From Embleya sp040605455 (lineage in GTDB: Bacteria; Actinomycetota; Actinomycetes; Streptomycetales; Streptomycetaceae): a stretch of DNA of 7,726 bases. This document shows, one piece after another, positions 1 through 5,854 of the stretch (the stretch's first letter is position 1; each line of letters begins with the position of its first letter). A program made the translations under genes and the position numbers. The notes under the pieces are model-generated. The model saw only the letters and a list, made by a program, of their open reading frames with translations, was not told the DNA's origin and ran no database searches. The stretch spans positions 1-7,726 of the forward strand of contig NZ_JBEXCV010000256.1 in the NCBI RefSeq assembly GCF_040605455.1, in the 5' to 3' direction.

Positions 1-179
1 GCCCGACCCGCCCCCCACCCGCGCCCGAGCCACCCCCGCCTATCGGCGCACGCTCGACGGGACGCGGACCGGATCGCGGCGGCGATCCGGTCCGCACCGG
101 TGCTCGGTCGACGGTGACGGGTCCGTGCCCGGGTGGACGGGTCGGCGTGGAGCACGTCCGGTGACTCGACGGCCGCCGG
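1..179. other. left-edge non-coding stretch, C-rich
   Basis: No gene is assigned here. The first 40 bases are strongly C-rich on the given strand. One plus-strand frame is open from the window edge to a TGA at 115-117 and ends in a run readable as DADRIAAAIRSAPVLGRR. It could be the last 38 codons of a gene entering from the left, but it has no recognisable motif and its end runs through a strong hairpin, so I do not call it. The stretch lies directly after the stop codon of the small SDR gene on the minus strand. Confidence 0.4.
64..95. terminator. perfect 14-bp hairpin, likely terminator
   Basis: Two perfect 14-base arms, GCGGACCGGATCGC (64-77) and its reverse complement (82-95), enclose the 4-base loop GGCG. 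No T-run follows, which is usual for intrinsic terminators in GC-rich actinomycetes. It lies 84 bases past the stop of the minus-strand small SDR gene and probably ends that transcription unit. It would also work for a gene reading in from the left. A second short palindrome, GCACCGGTGC (94-103), overlaps its right end. Confidence 0.6.
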
Positions 180-785
180 CTACCAGCCCACGCGGAAACT
201 CCGGCCGGTCTGGCGACCCTCGATCGAGCGGCGGTACGCCATCGCGGCCGCCGCGACGTCGACCGGCGGGAAGCCGGGGAAGAACGTGTCGTACGCCTCC
301 AACGACTCGGTGAACATCGTGGGGCTGACCGAGTTGATCCGCAATCCGCGCGGCAGTTCGATCGCGACGCCGCGTACGAACGCGTCGATGCCGCCGTTGG
401 CCATCGAGGCCATCGACCCGGTCGGGATGGCCTCGCCCGACAGGATGCCGGTGATCAGCGTGAACGAGCCGTTGTCCGCGACGAAGTCGAGCCCGCCCCG
501 GACCAGTTCGACCTGTCCGAGCAGCTTGTCCAGCGCCGCGCGCTCGACATCGGCACGAGTGAGCTCATCGATCGCCTTGAACGGCACACCGCCGGCCGCA
601 CACGCCACCGCGTCCACCCGGCCGACCTGCGCGTACATCGCTGCCACCGACTCGGGGTCGGTGATGTCCACCACGACATCGGTCTTCCCGCTCCGGGAGG
701 CGGTGACCACGTCGTGCCGGGCGGACAGCAGCGCGGTGACAGCCGCACCCAGAGTGCCGGTGGCACCGACCACGAGGACCTTCAC
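180..785 (-). CDS. atypical short-chain dehydrogenase-like protein (about 200 aa)
   Basis: This encodes a 201-residue Rossmann-fold protein of the short-chain dehydrogenase superfamily. The start is GTG at 785, because GGAGG lies five bases upstream and the protein then begins MKVLVVGATGTLG, the NAD(P)-binding loop at residues 2-13. Further landmarks are VDITDP (39-44), CAAGG (62-66, the NNAG-like strand), LLGQVELV (88-95), FTLITGILS (108-116) and RINSVSPTMFTESLE (149-163), the last typical of the short SDR group I know as PRK07578. The catalytic Tyr-x-x-x-Lys is absent: residues 125-129 read MASMA. The usual active-site Asn position has Lys87. It may be a reductase with unusual chemistry or a cofactor-binding sensor; its substrate is unknown. 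It is the last gene of the minus-strand set, 120 bases after the GntR gene, and may be that regulator's target. Confidence 0.85.
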   Translation of the reverse strand: MKVLVVGATGTLGAAVTALLSARHDVVTASRSGKTDVVVDITDPESVAAMYAQVGRVDAVACAAGGVPFKAIDELTRADVERAALDKLLGQVELVRGGLDFVADNGSFTLITGILSGEAIPTGSMASMANGGIDAFVRGVAIELPRGLRINSVSPTMFTESLEAYDTFFPGFPPVDVAAAAMAYRRSIEGRQTGRSFRVGW

Positions 786-821
786 AACTACCTCCGATGT
801 GGACCGATATCGCTTCCGATC

Positions 822-848
822 CTTGCCTGTCCGGTCGGGAAGGGCAAG
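822..848. promoter_or_regulatory. imperfect inverted repeat upstream of the small SDR gene
   Basis: Arms at 822-832 (CTTGCCTGTCC) and 838-848 (GGAAGGGCAAG) pair over 11 positions with one mismatch and one G-T pair around a 5-base centre. The element sits 37-63 bases upstream of the GTG start of the small SDR gene, where a promoter or operator would be expected, and the FCD regulator is encoded just upstream. It may be an operator. It does not match the familiar GT-N-AC core of FadR-type sites well, so the link to that regulator is a guess. Confidence 0.3.
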
Positions 849-860
849 CAAAGTGTCTCG

Positions 861-881
861 GCGAGCGCTTGCACCGCTCGC
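861..881. repeat. 7-bp inverted repeat between the GntR and small SDR genes
   Basis: Perfect arms GCGAGCG (861-867) and CGCTCGC (875-881) flank a 7-base loop. Together with the palindrome at 890-903 it makes two successive hairpins directly after the GntR stop codon. They may end or weaken transcription between the two genes, or they may be protein-binding sites. Confidence 0.35.
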
Positions 882-889
882 GACATCAG

Positions 890-903
890 CCTCCCGCGGG
901 AGG
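890..903. terminator. 14-bp perfect palindrome just past the GntR stop
   Basis: CCTCCCGCGGGAGG is its own reverse complement and begins two bases after the stop codon of the GntR gene on the minus strand. As RNA it would fold with a tight 4-base CGCG loop on a 5-bp stem. It is short for a terminator on its own, but the next hairpin (861-881) follows closely. An operator role is the alternative. Confidence 0.35.
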
Positions 904-905
904 AT

Positions 906-1577
906 TCAGGTCATCCGTCGCAGCCATTGTTCGACACCGCTGATGTGTACCGTCGACCACGCGTGTGCCGCGCCCGCGTCCCGGCACTCCAGCGCGTCCA
1001 CGATCGCGTGATGCTCGCGGATCGTGCGCTGCCACGAGTCGTCCTCGGTCAGGCCGCGCCAGGTCCGCGCACGCATGGTCGGGCCGGACAGCGTCTCCAG
1101 CAGCGAACACAGCACCTGGTTGCCGCCGAACACGGCGATCTGGTGATGGAAGCGCAGGTCCTGCTCGATCAGCGCGTCGTGCCCGGCATCCGGACTCGGC
1201 GGATCGGCGAGCGTGCGCAACGTCGCGATGCCCTCGGCGTCGATCAGCTCGGCGGCCAGCGCGGTGGCCGCCGGCTCCAGGATCCGCCGGACCTGGAGGA
1301 AGTCGAGCACGCTCTTGTCGTGGTGGAAGTCGACCACGAACGAGATCGCGCCGAGCAGCAGCGTCGGCTCCAGGCTGGTCACGTAGGTACCGTCGCCCTG
1401 GCGCACATCCAGGATCCGGATCAGCGACAGCGCCTTGACCGCCTCGCGCAGCGAATTCCGGGACAGCCCGAGCCGGGCGGCCAAATCGGCCTCCTTGGGC
1501 AGCTTCTCGCCCGGCTGAAGCTCCCCGGACACGATCATGCCCTTGATCTTGTCGATGGCCTCGTCTGTAACCGCCAC
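906..1577 (-). CDS. GntR-family transcriptional regulator, FCD subfamily
   Basis: A 223-residue DNA-binding regulator. Residues 5-70 form the GntR winged helix-turn-helix: LQPGEKLPKEADLAARLGLS (20-39), then RNSLREAVKAL (40-50) as recognition region and the wing RQGDGTYV (59-66). Residues about 90-220 form the all-helical FCD effector domain. Its metal-binding set looks complete: Asp140 and His144 in EQDLRFHH, His189 in REHHAIVDAL and His211 near the end. FCD regulators usually bind small carboxylates, sugar acids or amino-acid-like ligands and repress nearby catabolic genes. The GTG at 1577 is chosen because GGAGG lies nine bases upstream and the domain begins at once; longer reading upstream is low-complexity. 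It sits 133 bases after the dehydratase gene and 120 bases before the small SDR, so it probably controls one or both. The ligand cannot be read from sequence. Confidence 0.93.
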   Translation of the reverse strand: MAVTDEAIDKIKGMIVSGELQPGEKLPKEADLAARLGLSRNSLREAVKALSLIRILDVRQGDGTYVTSLEPTLLLGAISFVVDFHHDKSVLDFLQVRRILEPAATALAAELIDAEGIATLRTLADPPSPDAGHDALIEQDLRFHHQIAVFGGNQVLCSLLETLSGPTMRARTWRGLTEDDSWQRTIREHHAIVDALECRDAGAAHAWSTVHISGVEQWLRRMT

Positions 1578-1651
1578 GCCGCTGACCCTCCGGAGATCCG
1601 ATGAATCCCCAGTATGGCGGGCATCGGCGCACCGTGACGGCTGTCCGCGAA

Positions 1652-1667
1652 CCGCCGGTGCCGGCGG
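1652..1667. terminator. GC hairpin downstream of the dehydratase gene
   Basis: CCGCCGG (1652-1658) and CCGGCGG (1661-1667) are exact complements and can fold as a 6-bp stem with a GTGC loop. It lies 43-59 bases past the dehydratase stop codon on the minus strand and before the GntR start. It may be a weak terminator; CG-rich runs like this also occur by chance at this GC content. Confidence 0.3.
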
Positions 1668-1710
1668 CGGCGCAGCGGATCCGGCTCGGCCACCCGCGCG
1701 CCGGACCGGG

Positions 1711-2697
1711 TCAGCCGGCGTCCCGGCCCAGCGCGGCGATCTCGGCCGAGGAGGCGTTGCCGCCCGAGCACACGACGGCGATCCGCCCGCCCGCGAACTC
1801 GGTCGGGTGGGCCAGTACGGCGGCCAACGCGGCGGCACCCGCGCCCTCGGCGAGCGTATGTGCGTGCGTCGCGAGCAGTCGCTGCGCGCGCGCGATGTCG
1901 GCGTCCGAGACCAGGAGGAAGTCGGCGAGCCCGGAGCGCAGCACCCGCTGCGGCAGTTCGAACCCCCGGCCGGTGGCCAGGCCGTCCACGACGGTGGTGT
2001 TGGCGCGCGTGACGCAGGCCCCGGCCCGCCACGAGTCGTGCGCGGCCGGCGCGGCGGTCGACTGCACGGCGATCACCCGGCAGCCCGGCGCGAGTTCGGC
2101 GGCCACCAGCACCGCACCGGCGGCTCCGGTACCACTGCCCACCGGGACCACCACCGCGTCCAGGTCGGGTTCGGCGGTGAGGATCTCCAGGTACGCCGTA
2201 CCGACCCCGGCCACCAGCGCGGCGGTGTCGCCGGGGCTGACCAGGAGCCGGCCCTCGGCAGCCGCGTACGCCTCGGCCCGAGCCTGTGCGCCGGCCATGT
2301 TCGCGCCGTGCAGCAGGACCTCGGCGCCGAACGCGCGCACCGCCCGCACCTTCGCCGGGTTCGCCTCGGCGGGCATCACCACCGTGCACGACGCGTCGAA
2401 CGCGGCACACGCGTACGCGATCGACTGCGCGTGGTTGCCCGTCGAGTAGGTGACCAAACCCCGGGCCCGCTCCGCCGGGCTCAGGCCGGCCAGCAGGGTC
2501 AGCCCGCCTCGGACCTTGAAGGCGCCGACCGGCTGCACGTTCTCGTGCTTGACGAACACGTGCGCGCCGGTGGCCGCGTCGAGCGCGGGATACGACCACA
2601 TCGGAGTCGGCGGCAGGTGCTCGGCGAGAAACGAGCGGGCGGCCAGGACGTCGGCGAAGGTGGGATCGGCTGCGCTGAGGGTGTGGTCGGCTTTCAT
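1711..2697 (-). CDS. PLP-dependent threonine/serine dehydratase-like enzyme (fold type II)
   Basis: A 328-residue enzyme of the tryptophan-synthase-beta (fold type II) PLP family, closest in layout to threonine/serine dehydratases and hydroxyaspartate ammonia-lyases. These remove water or ammonia from hydroxy amino acids, giving 2-oxo acids. Visible landmarks are TPMWSYPALD (31-40), KHENVQPVGAFKVRGG (50-65) with Lys61 as the PLP Schiff-base lysine, STGNHAQS (85-92), the phosphate-binding loop VGSGTGAAGA (186-195), and CSGGNAS (310-316) with the residue expected to contact the pyridine nitrogen. Two positions deviate from the common pattern: Ala59 replaces the Ser of SFK, and the glycine loop reads GSGTG instead of GGGG. 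There is no C-terminal ACT regulatory domain. The ATG at 2697 fits the family; the Shine-Dalgarno is poor, and an in-frame GTG at 2835 overlapping the upstream SDR would add 46 low-complexity residues. Substrate is not determined; it may act after the neighbouring SDR. Confidence 0.88.
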   Translation of the reverse strand: MKADHTLSAADPTFADVLAARSFLAEHLPPTPMWSYPALDAATGAHVFVKHENVQPVGAFKVRGGLTLLAGLSPAERARGLVTYSTGNHAQSIAYACAAFDASCTVVMPAEANPAKVRAVRAFGAEVLLHGANMAGAQARAEAYAAAEGRLLVSPGDTAALVAGVGTAYLEILTAEPDLDAVVVPVGSGTGAAGAVLVAAELAPGCRVIAVQSTAAPAAHDSWRAGACVTRANTTVVDGLATGRGFELPQRVLRSGLADFLLVSDADIARAQRLLATHAHTLAEGAGAAALAAVLAHPTEFAGGRIAVVCSGGNASSAEIAALGRDAG

Positions 2698-2712
2698 GTC
2701 GCCATCGTGGGG

Positions 2713-2725
2713 TGCGGGCCCCGCA
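2713..2725. promoter_or_regulatory. short palindrome before the dehydratase start
   Basis: TGCGGG and CCCGCA are exact complements around a single central C, 16-28 bases upstream of the dehydratase ATG. The 127-base gap between the SDR and the dehydratase is long enough to hold a separate promoter, so this could be an operator or a structure masking the start. I found no convincing -35/-10 pair here. Confidence 0.25.
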
Positions 2726-2824
2726 TCGGTCCAACGCCGACCCGCCGGGACGTCCGTACGCTCCGCGACGGCCACGGGCTTCGCGACACCCGCGGACACC
2801 GCCCGTGCTGCCGTGCGGGGGTCC

Positions 2825-3688
2825 TCAGTCCCCACGGATCCGGGCCAGGATCTGCGGATTGCTCACGTGCACCGGAACGTTGTCCTCGTCGAACAGGCCG
2901 AGTCGGTGCAGCGCGCCGCCTTCCACCGGGATCACCGCGCCGGTCGTGTACGCGGACAGGTCGGAGATCAGGAACAGTACGGCCGCCGCCACGTCGGCCG
3001 GCGTCCCCCGCCGGCGCAGCGGCACTCCGCGGCCCGCGAGCGCCGGATCCTGCGCGGCGGCGGTCGCGCGCGGCGTGGTGATCGAGCCGGCCGCGACCCC
3101 GTTCACCCGGATCCCGTATCGGCCCCACTCCAGGGCCAGCGTCCGGGTCAGCCCGAGCACGGCGGCCTTGGCCGTCCCATAGCCCACGTGGTAGGGCGCC
3201 GCGACCACGCCGCCGGTGGAGTTGATGGTCACGATCGAACCGGGCGACTCGTGCGCGACCAGGTGCCGAGCCACGGCCTGGGACAGCCACATCACATGAT
3301 GCAGGTTCAGATCCAGGGCCTGGTCCCACTGTTCGCGGTCGAAGTCGAGCGCAGGCGCCCAATGCGGCAACAGGCTGCCGCCGACGACGTTGACCAGCCC
3401 GTACAACTCGTCCGGCGCGGCGGCGGCCCGCTCCATCACGGTGGCGACGCCGTCGGCGGTCGACACGTCCGCACATACGGTCAGCAGCGTGCCGGGCGGG
3501 CCGCCCAGGCCCGTCGCCTCGGCTGCCTCGGCCTCGATCGCGGCCAATCGCTCGGCGTCGCGATCCACACCCAGCACGGTGGCCCCGGCTTCGAGCAGCC
3601 CGCGTGCGCAGGTCGTACCGATCCCGCCGCCACCCGCGCCGGAGACGATCACCGTTCGGCCGGCCAACCTGATGCGTTCGGCTATCAC
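2825..3688 (-). CDS. classical SDR-family NAD(P)-dependent oxidoreductase
   Basis: A 287-residue classical short-chain dehydrogenase, oxidising or reducing a hydroxyl/carbonyl group with a nicotinamide cofactor. The cofactor loop is SGAGGGGIG (16-24), one glycine longer than the usual TGxxxGxG. Asp42 at the end of the second strand suggests NAD(H) preference. The catalytic tetrad is complete: Asn128, Ser157, Tyr170 and Lys174 (YGTAK). After RVNGVAAGSITTPRA (residues about 193-207) the protein follows the standard fold. It carries a C-terminal tail beyond the usual EGG end, containing LGLFDEDNVPVHVSN, which makes it longer than the common 250-260 residues. The start is GTG at 3688, with GGGAG seven bases upstream. 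This GTG overlaps the TGA of the upstream monooxygenase remnant in the form GTGA, a translational-coupling arrangement. The dehydratase gene follows after 127 bases on the same strand. Exact substrate unknown. Confidence 0.92.
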   Translation of the reverse strand: MIAERIRLAGRTVIVSGAGGGGIGTTCARGLLEAGATVLGVDRDAERLAAIEAEAAEATGLGGPPGTLLTVCADVSTADGVATVMERAAAAPDELYGLVNVVGGSLLPHWAPALDFDREQWDQALDLNLHHVMWLSQAVARHLVAHESPGSIVTINSTGGVVAAPYHVGYGTAKAAVLGLTRTLALEWGRYGIRVNGVAAGSITTPRATAAAQDPALAGRGVPLRRRGTPADVAAAVLFLISDLSAYTTGAVIPVEGGALHRLGLFDEDNVPVHVSNPQILARIRGD

Positions 3689-3970
3689 CGCTGTACTCCC
3701 TGTGTGGTCGAGTCGTTACCGGGTGCCGCATCGCGCACCGCATCCGCGTCGGCAGCGCCTGCCGGATCGACTCCGGCGCCGCGTGCCGCCTCGGTGCCGG
3801 TGTCACGTGTCGGATCGGTGGCGGCGGCCCGCAGCCGCGGCAGCACCTCGTGGCCCAGCGCGGCGATCTGCTCGCGGGCCGCCTCGGTGGATACCCCGGG
3901 CACGTGGATCCGCAGGTTCACACACGTGGCGCCGGCCTCCGCGCAGCGCCGCGAGTTCGTCGGCCGGCGC
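3685..3970 (-). pseudogene. C-terminal remnant of a luciferase-like flavin monooxygenase (LLM) gene
   Basis: Between the GNAT gene and the SDR lies an open stretch without a credible start. Its product contains AEAGATCVNLRIHVPG and then STEAAREQIAALGHEVLPRL (codons at about 3942-3829), which resembles the last helix-strand-helix of F420- or FMN-dependent luciferase-like oxidoreductases. Just upstream, in another frame, PADELAALR (3967-3941) reads as the preceding helix, so a frameshift at about 3940-3943 is likely. The roughly 250 residues that should come before are missing, and the GNAT stop lies about 55 bases away. After the recognisable part, a 47-residue Ala/Asp/Gly-rich tail runs to a TGA that overlaps the SDR start as GTGA. 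Reading: a deletion removed the front of the gene but kept the operon junction. The family call rests on remembered similarity. Confidence 0.55.
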
Positions 3971-4022
3971 GCGGCGATGACGGCGGCGGCCGGGACAGCC
4001 CGTGCCGCGCCGCCGCTCGATC

Positions 4023-4505
4023 TCACGGAAGGGACCGCAACGTCACCGTCTGGCGTGCGAAACCGTTGCGTTCGTAGAAACGGATCGCGTCGGCGTTGGA
4101 GCAATACGCGGTCACCTCGGCCAGTTCGGCCCCCACCTCCTTCGCCCAGGCCGAGAACCCGGTGACCAAACGGACTCCGAGCCCACCCTGGCGGTGGGCC
4201 GGGTCCACGTACAGACTCACGAGCGTCGCGGTCCGCGCCGGTCGTTTCGCGGATCCCTCGGCCACGGATCCGGCAAGGTATGCGACGACCTGCCCGGCGC
4301 AGTCCGCGACGAGAAGGAGCGCGCTCGGGTCGTTCATCCCGGCCGCGAAGTGTGCGGGTCCGTACTCGCGAGGCCAACTCACGTCGACACTCGGGTCCCT
4401 GGTCCCGGCATCCTCCGCGAACAGAGCGGCGCTGCAGGCGACCAGCCCGTCCAGGTCGGCGGGCCGGGCACGGCGGACGACCACCTCAAGTTGTTGATCA
4501 CTCAT
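4023..4505 (-). CDS. GNAT family N-acetyltransferase
   Basis: A 160-residue protein of the GNAT fold, which transfers an acetyl group from acetyl-CoA to an amine. RRARPADLDGLVACSAALF (residues 11-29) is the first strand and helix. VADCAGQVVAYLAGSV (66-81) is the central hairpin. TATLVSLYVDPAHRQGGLGVRLV (92-114) holds motif A, with the acetyl-CoA pyrophosphate loop HRQGGLG (104-110). AYCSNADAIRFYERNGF (133-149) is motif B with Asn137 and Tyr144. Length is typical for a single-domain GNAT. The ATG at 4505 begins MSDQQLEVVVRR; there is no Shine-Dalgarno before it, but a TATCCT hexamer ends seven bases upstream, so the mRNA may be leaderless. It follows the PorA-family gene by 52 bases and precedes the monooxygenase remnant. 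The substrate cannot be inferred; such genes often acetylate small metabolites, antibiotics or protein N-termini. Confidence 0.9.
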   Translation of the reverse strand: MSDQQLEVVVRRARPADLDGLVACSAALFAEDAGTRDPSVDVSWPREYGPAHFAAGMNDPSALLLVADCAGQVVAYLAGSVAEGSAKRPARTATLVSLYVDPAHRQGGLGVRLVTGFSAWAKEVGAELAEVTAYCSNADAIRFYERNGFARQTVTLRSLP

Positions 4506-4512
4506 GGACGAA

Positions 4513-4518
4513 AGGATA
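4513..4518 (-). promoter_or_regulatory. probable -10 element for a leaderless GNAT mRNA
   Basis: On the minus strand TATCCT (4518-4513) fits the actinobacterial TAnnnT -10 pattern and ends seven bases before the GNAT ATG. A transcript starting about seven bases after the hexamer would begin at the A of the start codon. There is no Shine-Dalgarno, which agrees with leaderless translation. No clear TTGACA-like -35 is visible; that position is taken by the palindrome at 4523-4542. Confidence 0.45.
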
Positions 4519-4522
4519 GGTG

Positions 4523-4542
4523 CCGATCGGCGCGCCGATCGG
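4523..4542. promoter_or_regulatory. perfect 20-bp palindrome between porA-like and GNAT genes
   Basis: CCGATCGG-CGCG-CCGATCGG is perfectly self-complementary and also a direct repeat of the 8-base palindrome CCGATCGG. It begins 16 bases past the stop of the PorA-family gene, so it may act as its terminator (8-bp stem, CGCG loop, no T-run). It ends four bases before the TATCCT hexamer of the GNAT gene, so it would also cover the -35/spacer region and could be an operator. Confidence 0.5.
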
Positions 4543-4557
4543 GGCGTGATCGGAACC

Positions 4558-5736
4558 CTAGTTGGTGGTCGGTGCGTTGGTCTCCGTCTCGGAATCGACG
4601 GGGGAGCCGGCATGGGAGCCGGGTCCCGCATCGGATCCCGACCCTGATCCGGGGTTCGGCGCGGCGGCGGTGGAGGCCGAAGGCGGACTTGTGTCCGGGC
4701 CCGCGTCCGAGGCGGCCTCGTTCCGTGGGCCGGGCAGCGTCGCGTCGGATCGGCCTCGACGGGACCGGCGTTCGAGATGGACGGCCAAGCCGAGCAGGGC
4801 CACACCGAGCAGGAGCGCGGCCAGTGGTGCCACGACGCCGAGCAGCCACAGCGCCCGGGCGCCGTCGGCGGCGGTGTCGGCCAACTCCGCGCGCGAGGCC
4901 GGCGTCGTGGTCATCTTCAGCGACAACACCGGGAAGACCTCGGCCTGCGCGCCGGAGACCGACGCGGCGGTCGCGGTGACACCCTGGGTGGACTCCAGGT
5001 CCACGGTGACCCCGGTCTCGGTGTCGACCCAGCCGGTGAGGTCGGTGGTCGCGGTGTAGGCCAGCGGGACCGGGTCGGCCTGACCGGCCAGCTCCAGGGG
5101 CCGATTCGGGAACGCGACGCCGGCCAGGCCCTGTACCGCCGCCCTCGGCATCGCCGGCGGCAGCGTGCGCAGCGACTCCTGGTCGGCGAGCGGGCCGCTG
5201 GTGCGGATCGTGAAGACGTACGTCTCCCGGCCCGCGCGCCGCTCGGTCCGCACGTATGTGGCCGGGACGGTGGTCCGGGTCGGCGAGTCCCAGTACGGAT
5301 AGTTCTTCTTCTCGGGCTCCAACGGGAAGCCCGCCGTCAGGCCGCGGTGCGGTTCGGCTGCGACGCCTTTGGGAATCGGCCGGTCGAGCAGGGTCCTGCG
5401 GTCCACCGACCACCGTTTCTCGATCGTGGTGAGCGCCTGCTTCTGCGGGCCGGACACCACGGTGCGGTCGCTCAGGACGACGGTCGACCCGGATGCGTGC
5501 ACCGCGTGCACGTGCCGGTCCACGGTGACGGGCAGGTTGCGCACGATGGCTCCGGGCAGGTTGCCCGCCTGGAGCGCCTGTGGGTCCAACAGGGTCATGC
5601 CGCCGGCGAAGTGCATCGTGAAGTCGGCGTCGTCGGGCACCTGGTGCACGGCGGGCAGCACGGCGAATCGGGTCACCGCGCTCGTCGCGACGAGCAACGT
5701 GGCGGCGGCGCCGAGATACCAGGACGTCTTTCTCAT
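4558..5736 (-). CDS. PorA-family (DUF3068) membrane protein
   Basis: A 392-residue envelope protein of the actinobacterial DUF3068/PorA family, whose biochemical role is poorly defined. ATG at 5736 is chosen because GGAGG lies eight bases upstream and the protein starts MRKTSWYLGAAATLLVATSA, a signal-anchor or uncleaved signal helix (about residues 7-27). The large middle part (about 30-295) is extracytoplasmic by prediction. It carries the family-typical GFPLEPEKKNYPYWD (136-150) and further strands such as TYVFTIRTSGPL (172-183) and LAYTATTDLTGWVDTETG (225-242). A second membrane helix lies at about 296-321 (ALWLLGVVAPLAALLLG, then VALLGLAVHL), followed by a basic stop-transfer stretch, LERRSRRGR. 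The last 60 residues are a disordered tail rich in Ser, Gly, Asp and Pro, probably cytoplasmic. No partner gene is evident; a 52-base gap separates it from the GNAT gene. Confidence 0.9.
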   Translation of the reverse strand: MRKTSWYLGAAATLLVATSAVTRFAVLPAVHQVPDDADFTMHFAGGMTLLDPQALQAGNLPGAIVRNLPVTVDRHVHAVHASGSTVVLSDRTVVSGPQKQALTTIEKRWSVDRRTLLDRPIPKGVAAEPHRGLTAGFPLEPEKKNYPYWDSPTRTTVPATYVRTERRAGRETYVFTIRTSGPLADQESLRTLPPAMPRAAVQGLAGVAFPNRPLELAGQADPVPLAYTATTDLTGWVDTETGVTVDLESTQGVTATAASVSGAQAEVFPVLSLKMTTTPASRAELADTAADGARALWLLGVVAPLAALLLGVALLGLAVHLERRSRRGRSDATLPGPRNEAASDAGPDTSPPSASTAAAPNPGSGSGSDAGPGSHAGSPVDSETETNAPTTN

Positions 5737-5768
5737 CAAACCAGCCTCCGCAGGTCGCCGGATGGACC

Positions 5769-5791
5769 CGGGAGGGCCGGATGTCCTCCCG
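5769..5791 (-). promoter_or_regulatory. inverted repeat in the leader of the PorA-family gene
   Basis: CGGGAGG (5769-5775) and CCTCCCG (5785-5791) are exact complements around a 9-base loop, 33-55 bases upstream of the PorA-family ATG. In the mRNA it would form a 7-bp hairpin ahead of the real ribosome site. One arm carries a GGGAGG-like sequence that resembles a Shine-Dalgarno but has no start codon at the right distance. It may be a leader structure or an operator. Confidence 0.3.
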
Positions 5792-5854
5792 TGGCGTCGG
5801 CGCACGCGACCTGATGGCCCGTACCCCACCAGGATTGAAATCGGATCACGTCGG

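Noticed and set aside
1..117. Possible C-terminal end of a plus-strand gene entering from the left edge
   Set aside because: Only 38 codons, no recognisable motif, and the frame runs through the strong hairpin at 64-95. Sequence left of the window would settle it.
133..1011. Long plus-strand open frame across the small SDR gene
   Set aside because: It is antisense to a clear SDR gene, its translation is Ser/Thr/Ala-rich without motifs, and it has no ribosome site. It follows from the high GC content.
1578..1710. Promoter with a CATACT-like -10 before the GntR gene
   Set aside because: No matching -35 at a usual distance; too weak to list as a feature.
2698..2835. Extended start (GTG 2835) for the dehydratase, overlapping the SDR end
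   Set aside because: The extra 46 residues are low-complexity and precede the usual family N-terminus, and no ribosome site lies before the GTG. The ATG at 2697 is preferred, though its own ribosome site is weak.
1537..3081. Plus-strand open frame of over 500 codons across the dehydratase region
   Set aside because: It is antisense to the PLP enzyme and SDR genes, extremely Arg/Gly-rich, with no domain. GC-rich antisense frames commonly stay open by chance.
2450..4165. Plus-strand open frame of about 570 codons across the classical SDR
   Set aside because: Antisense to a textbook SDR with a full catalytic tetrad; low-complexity translation.
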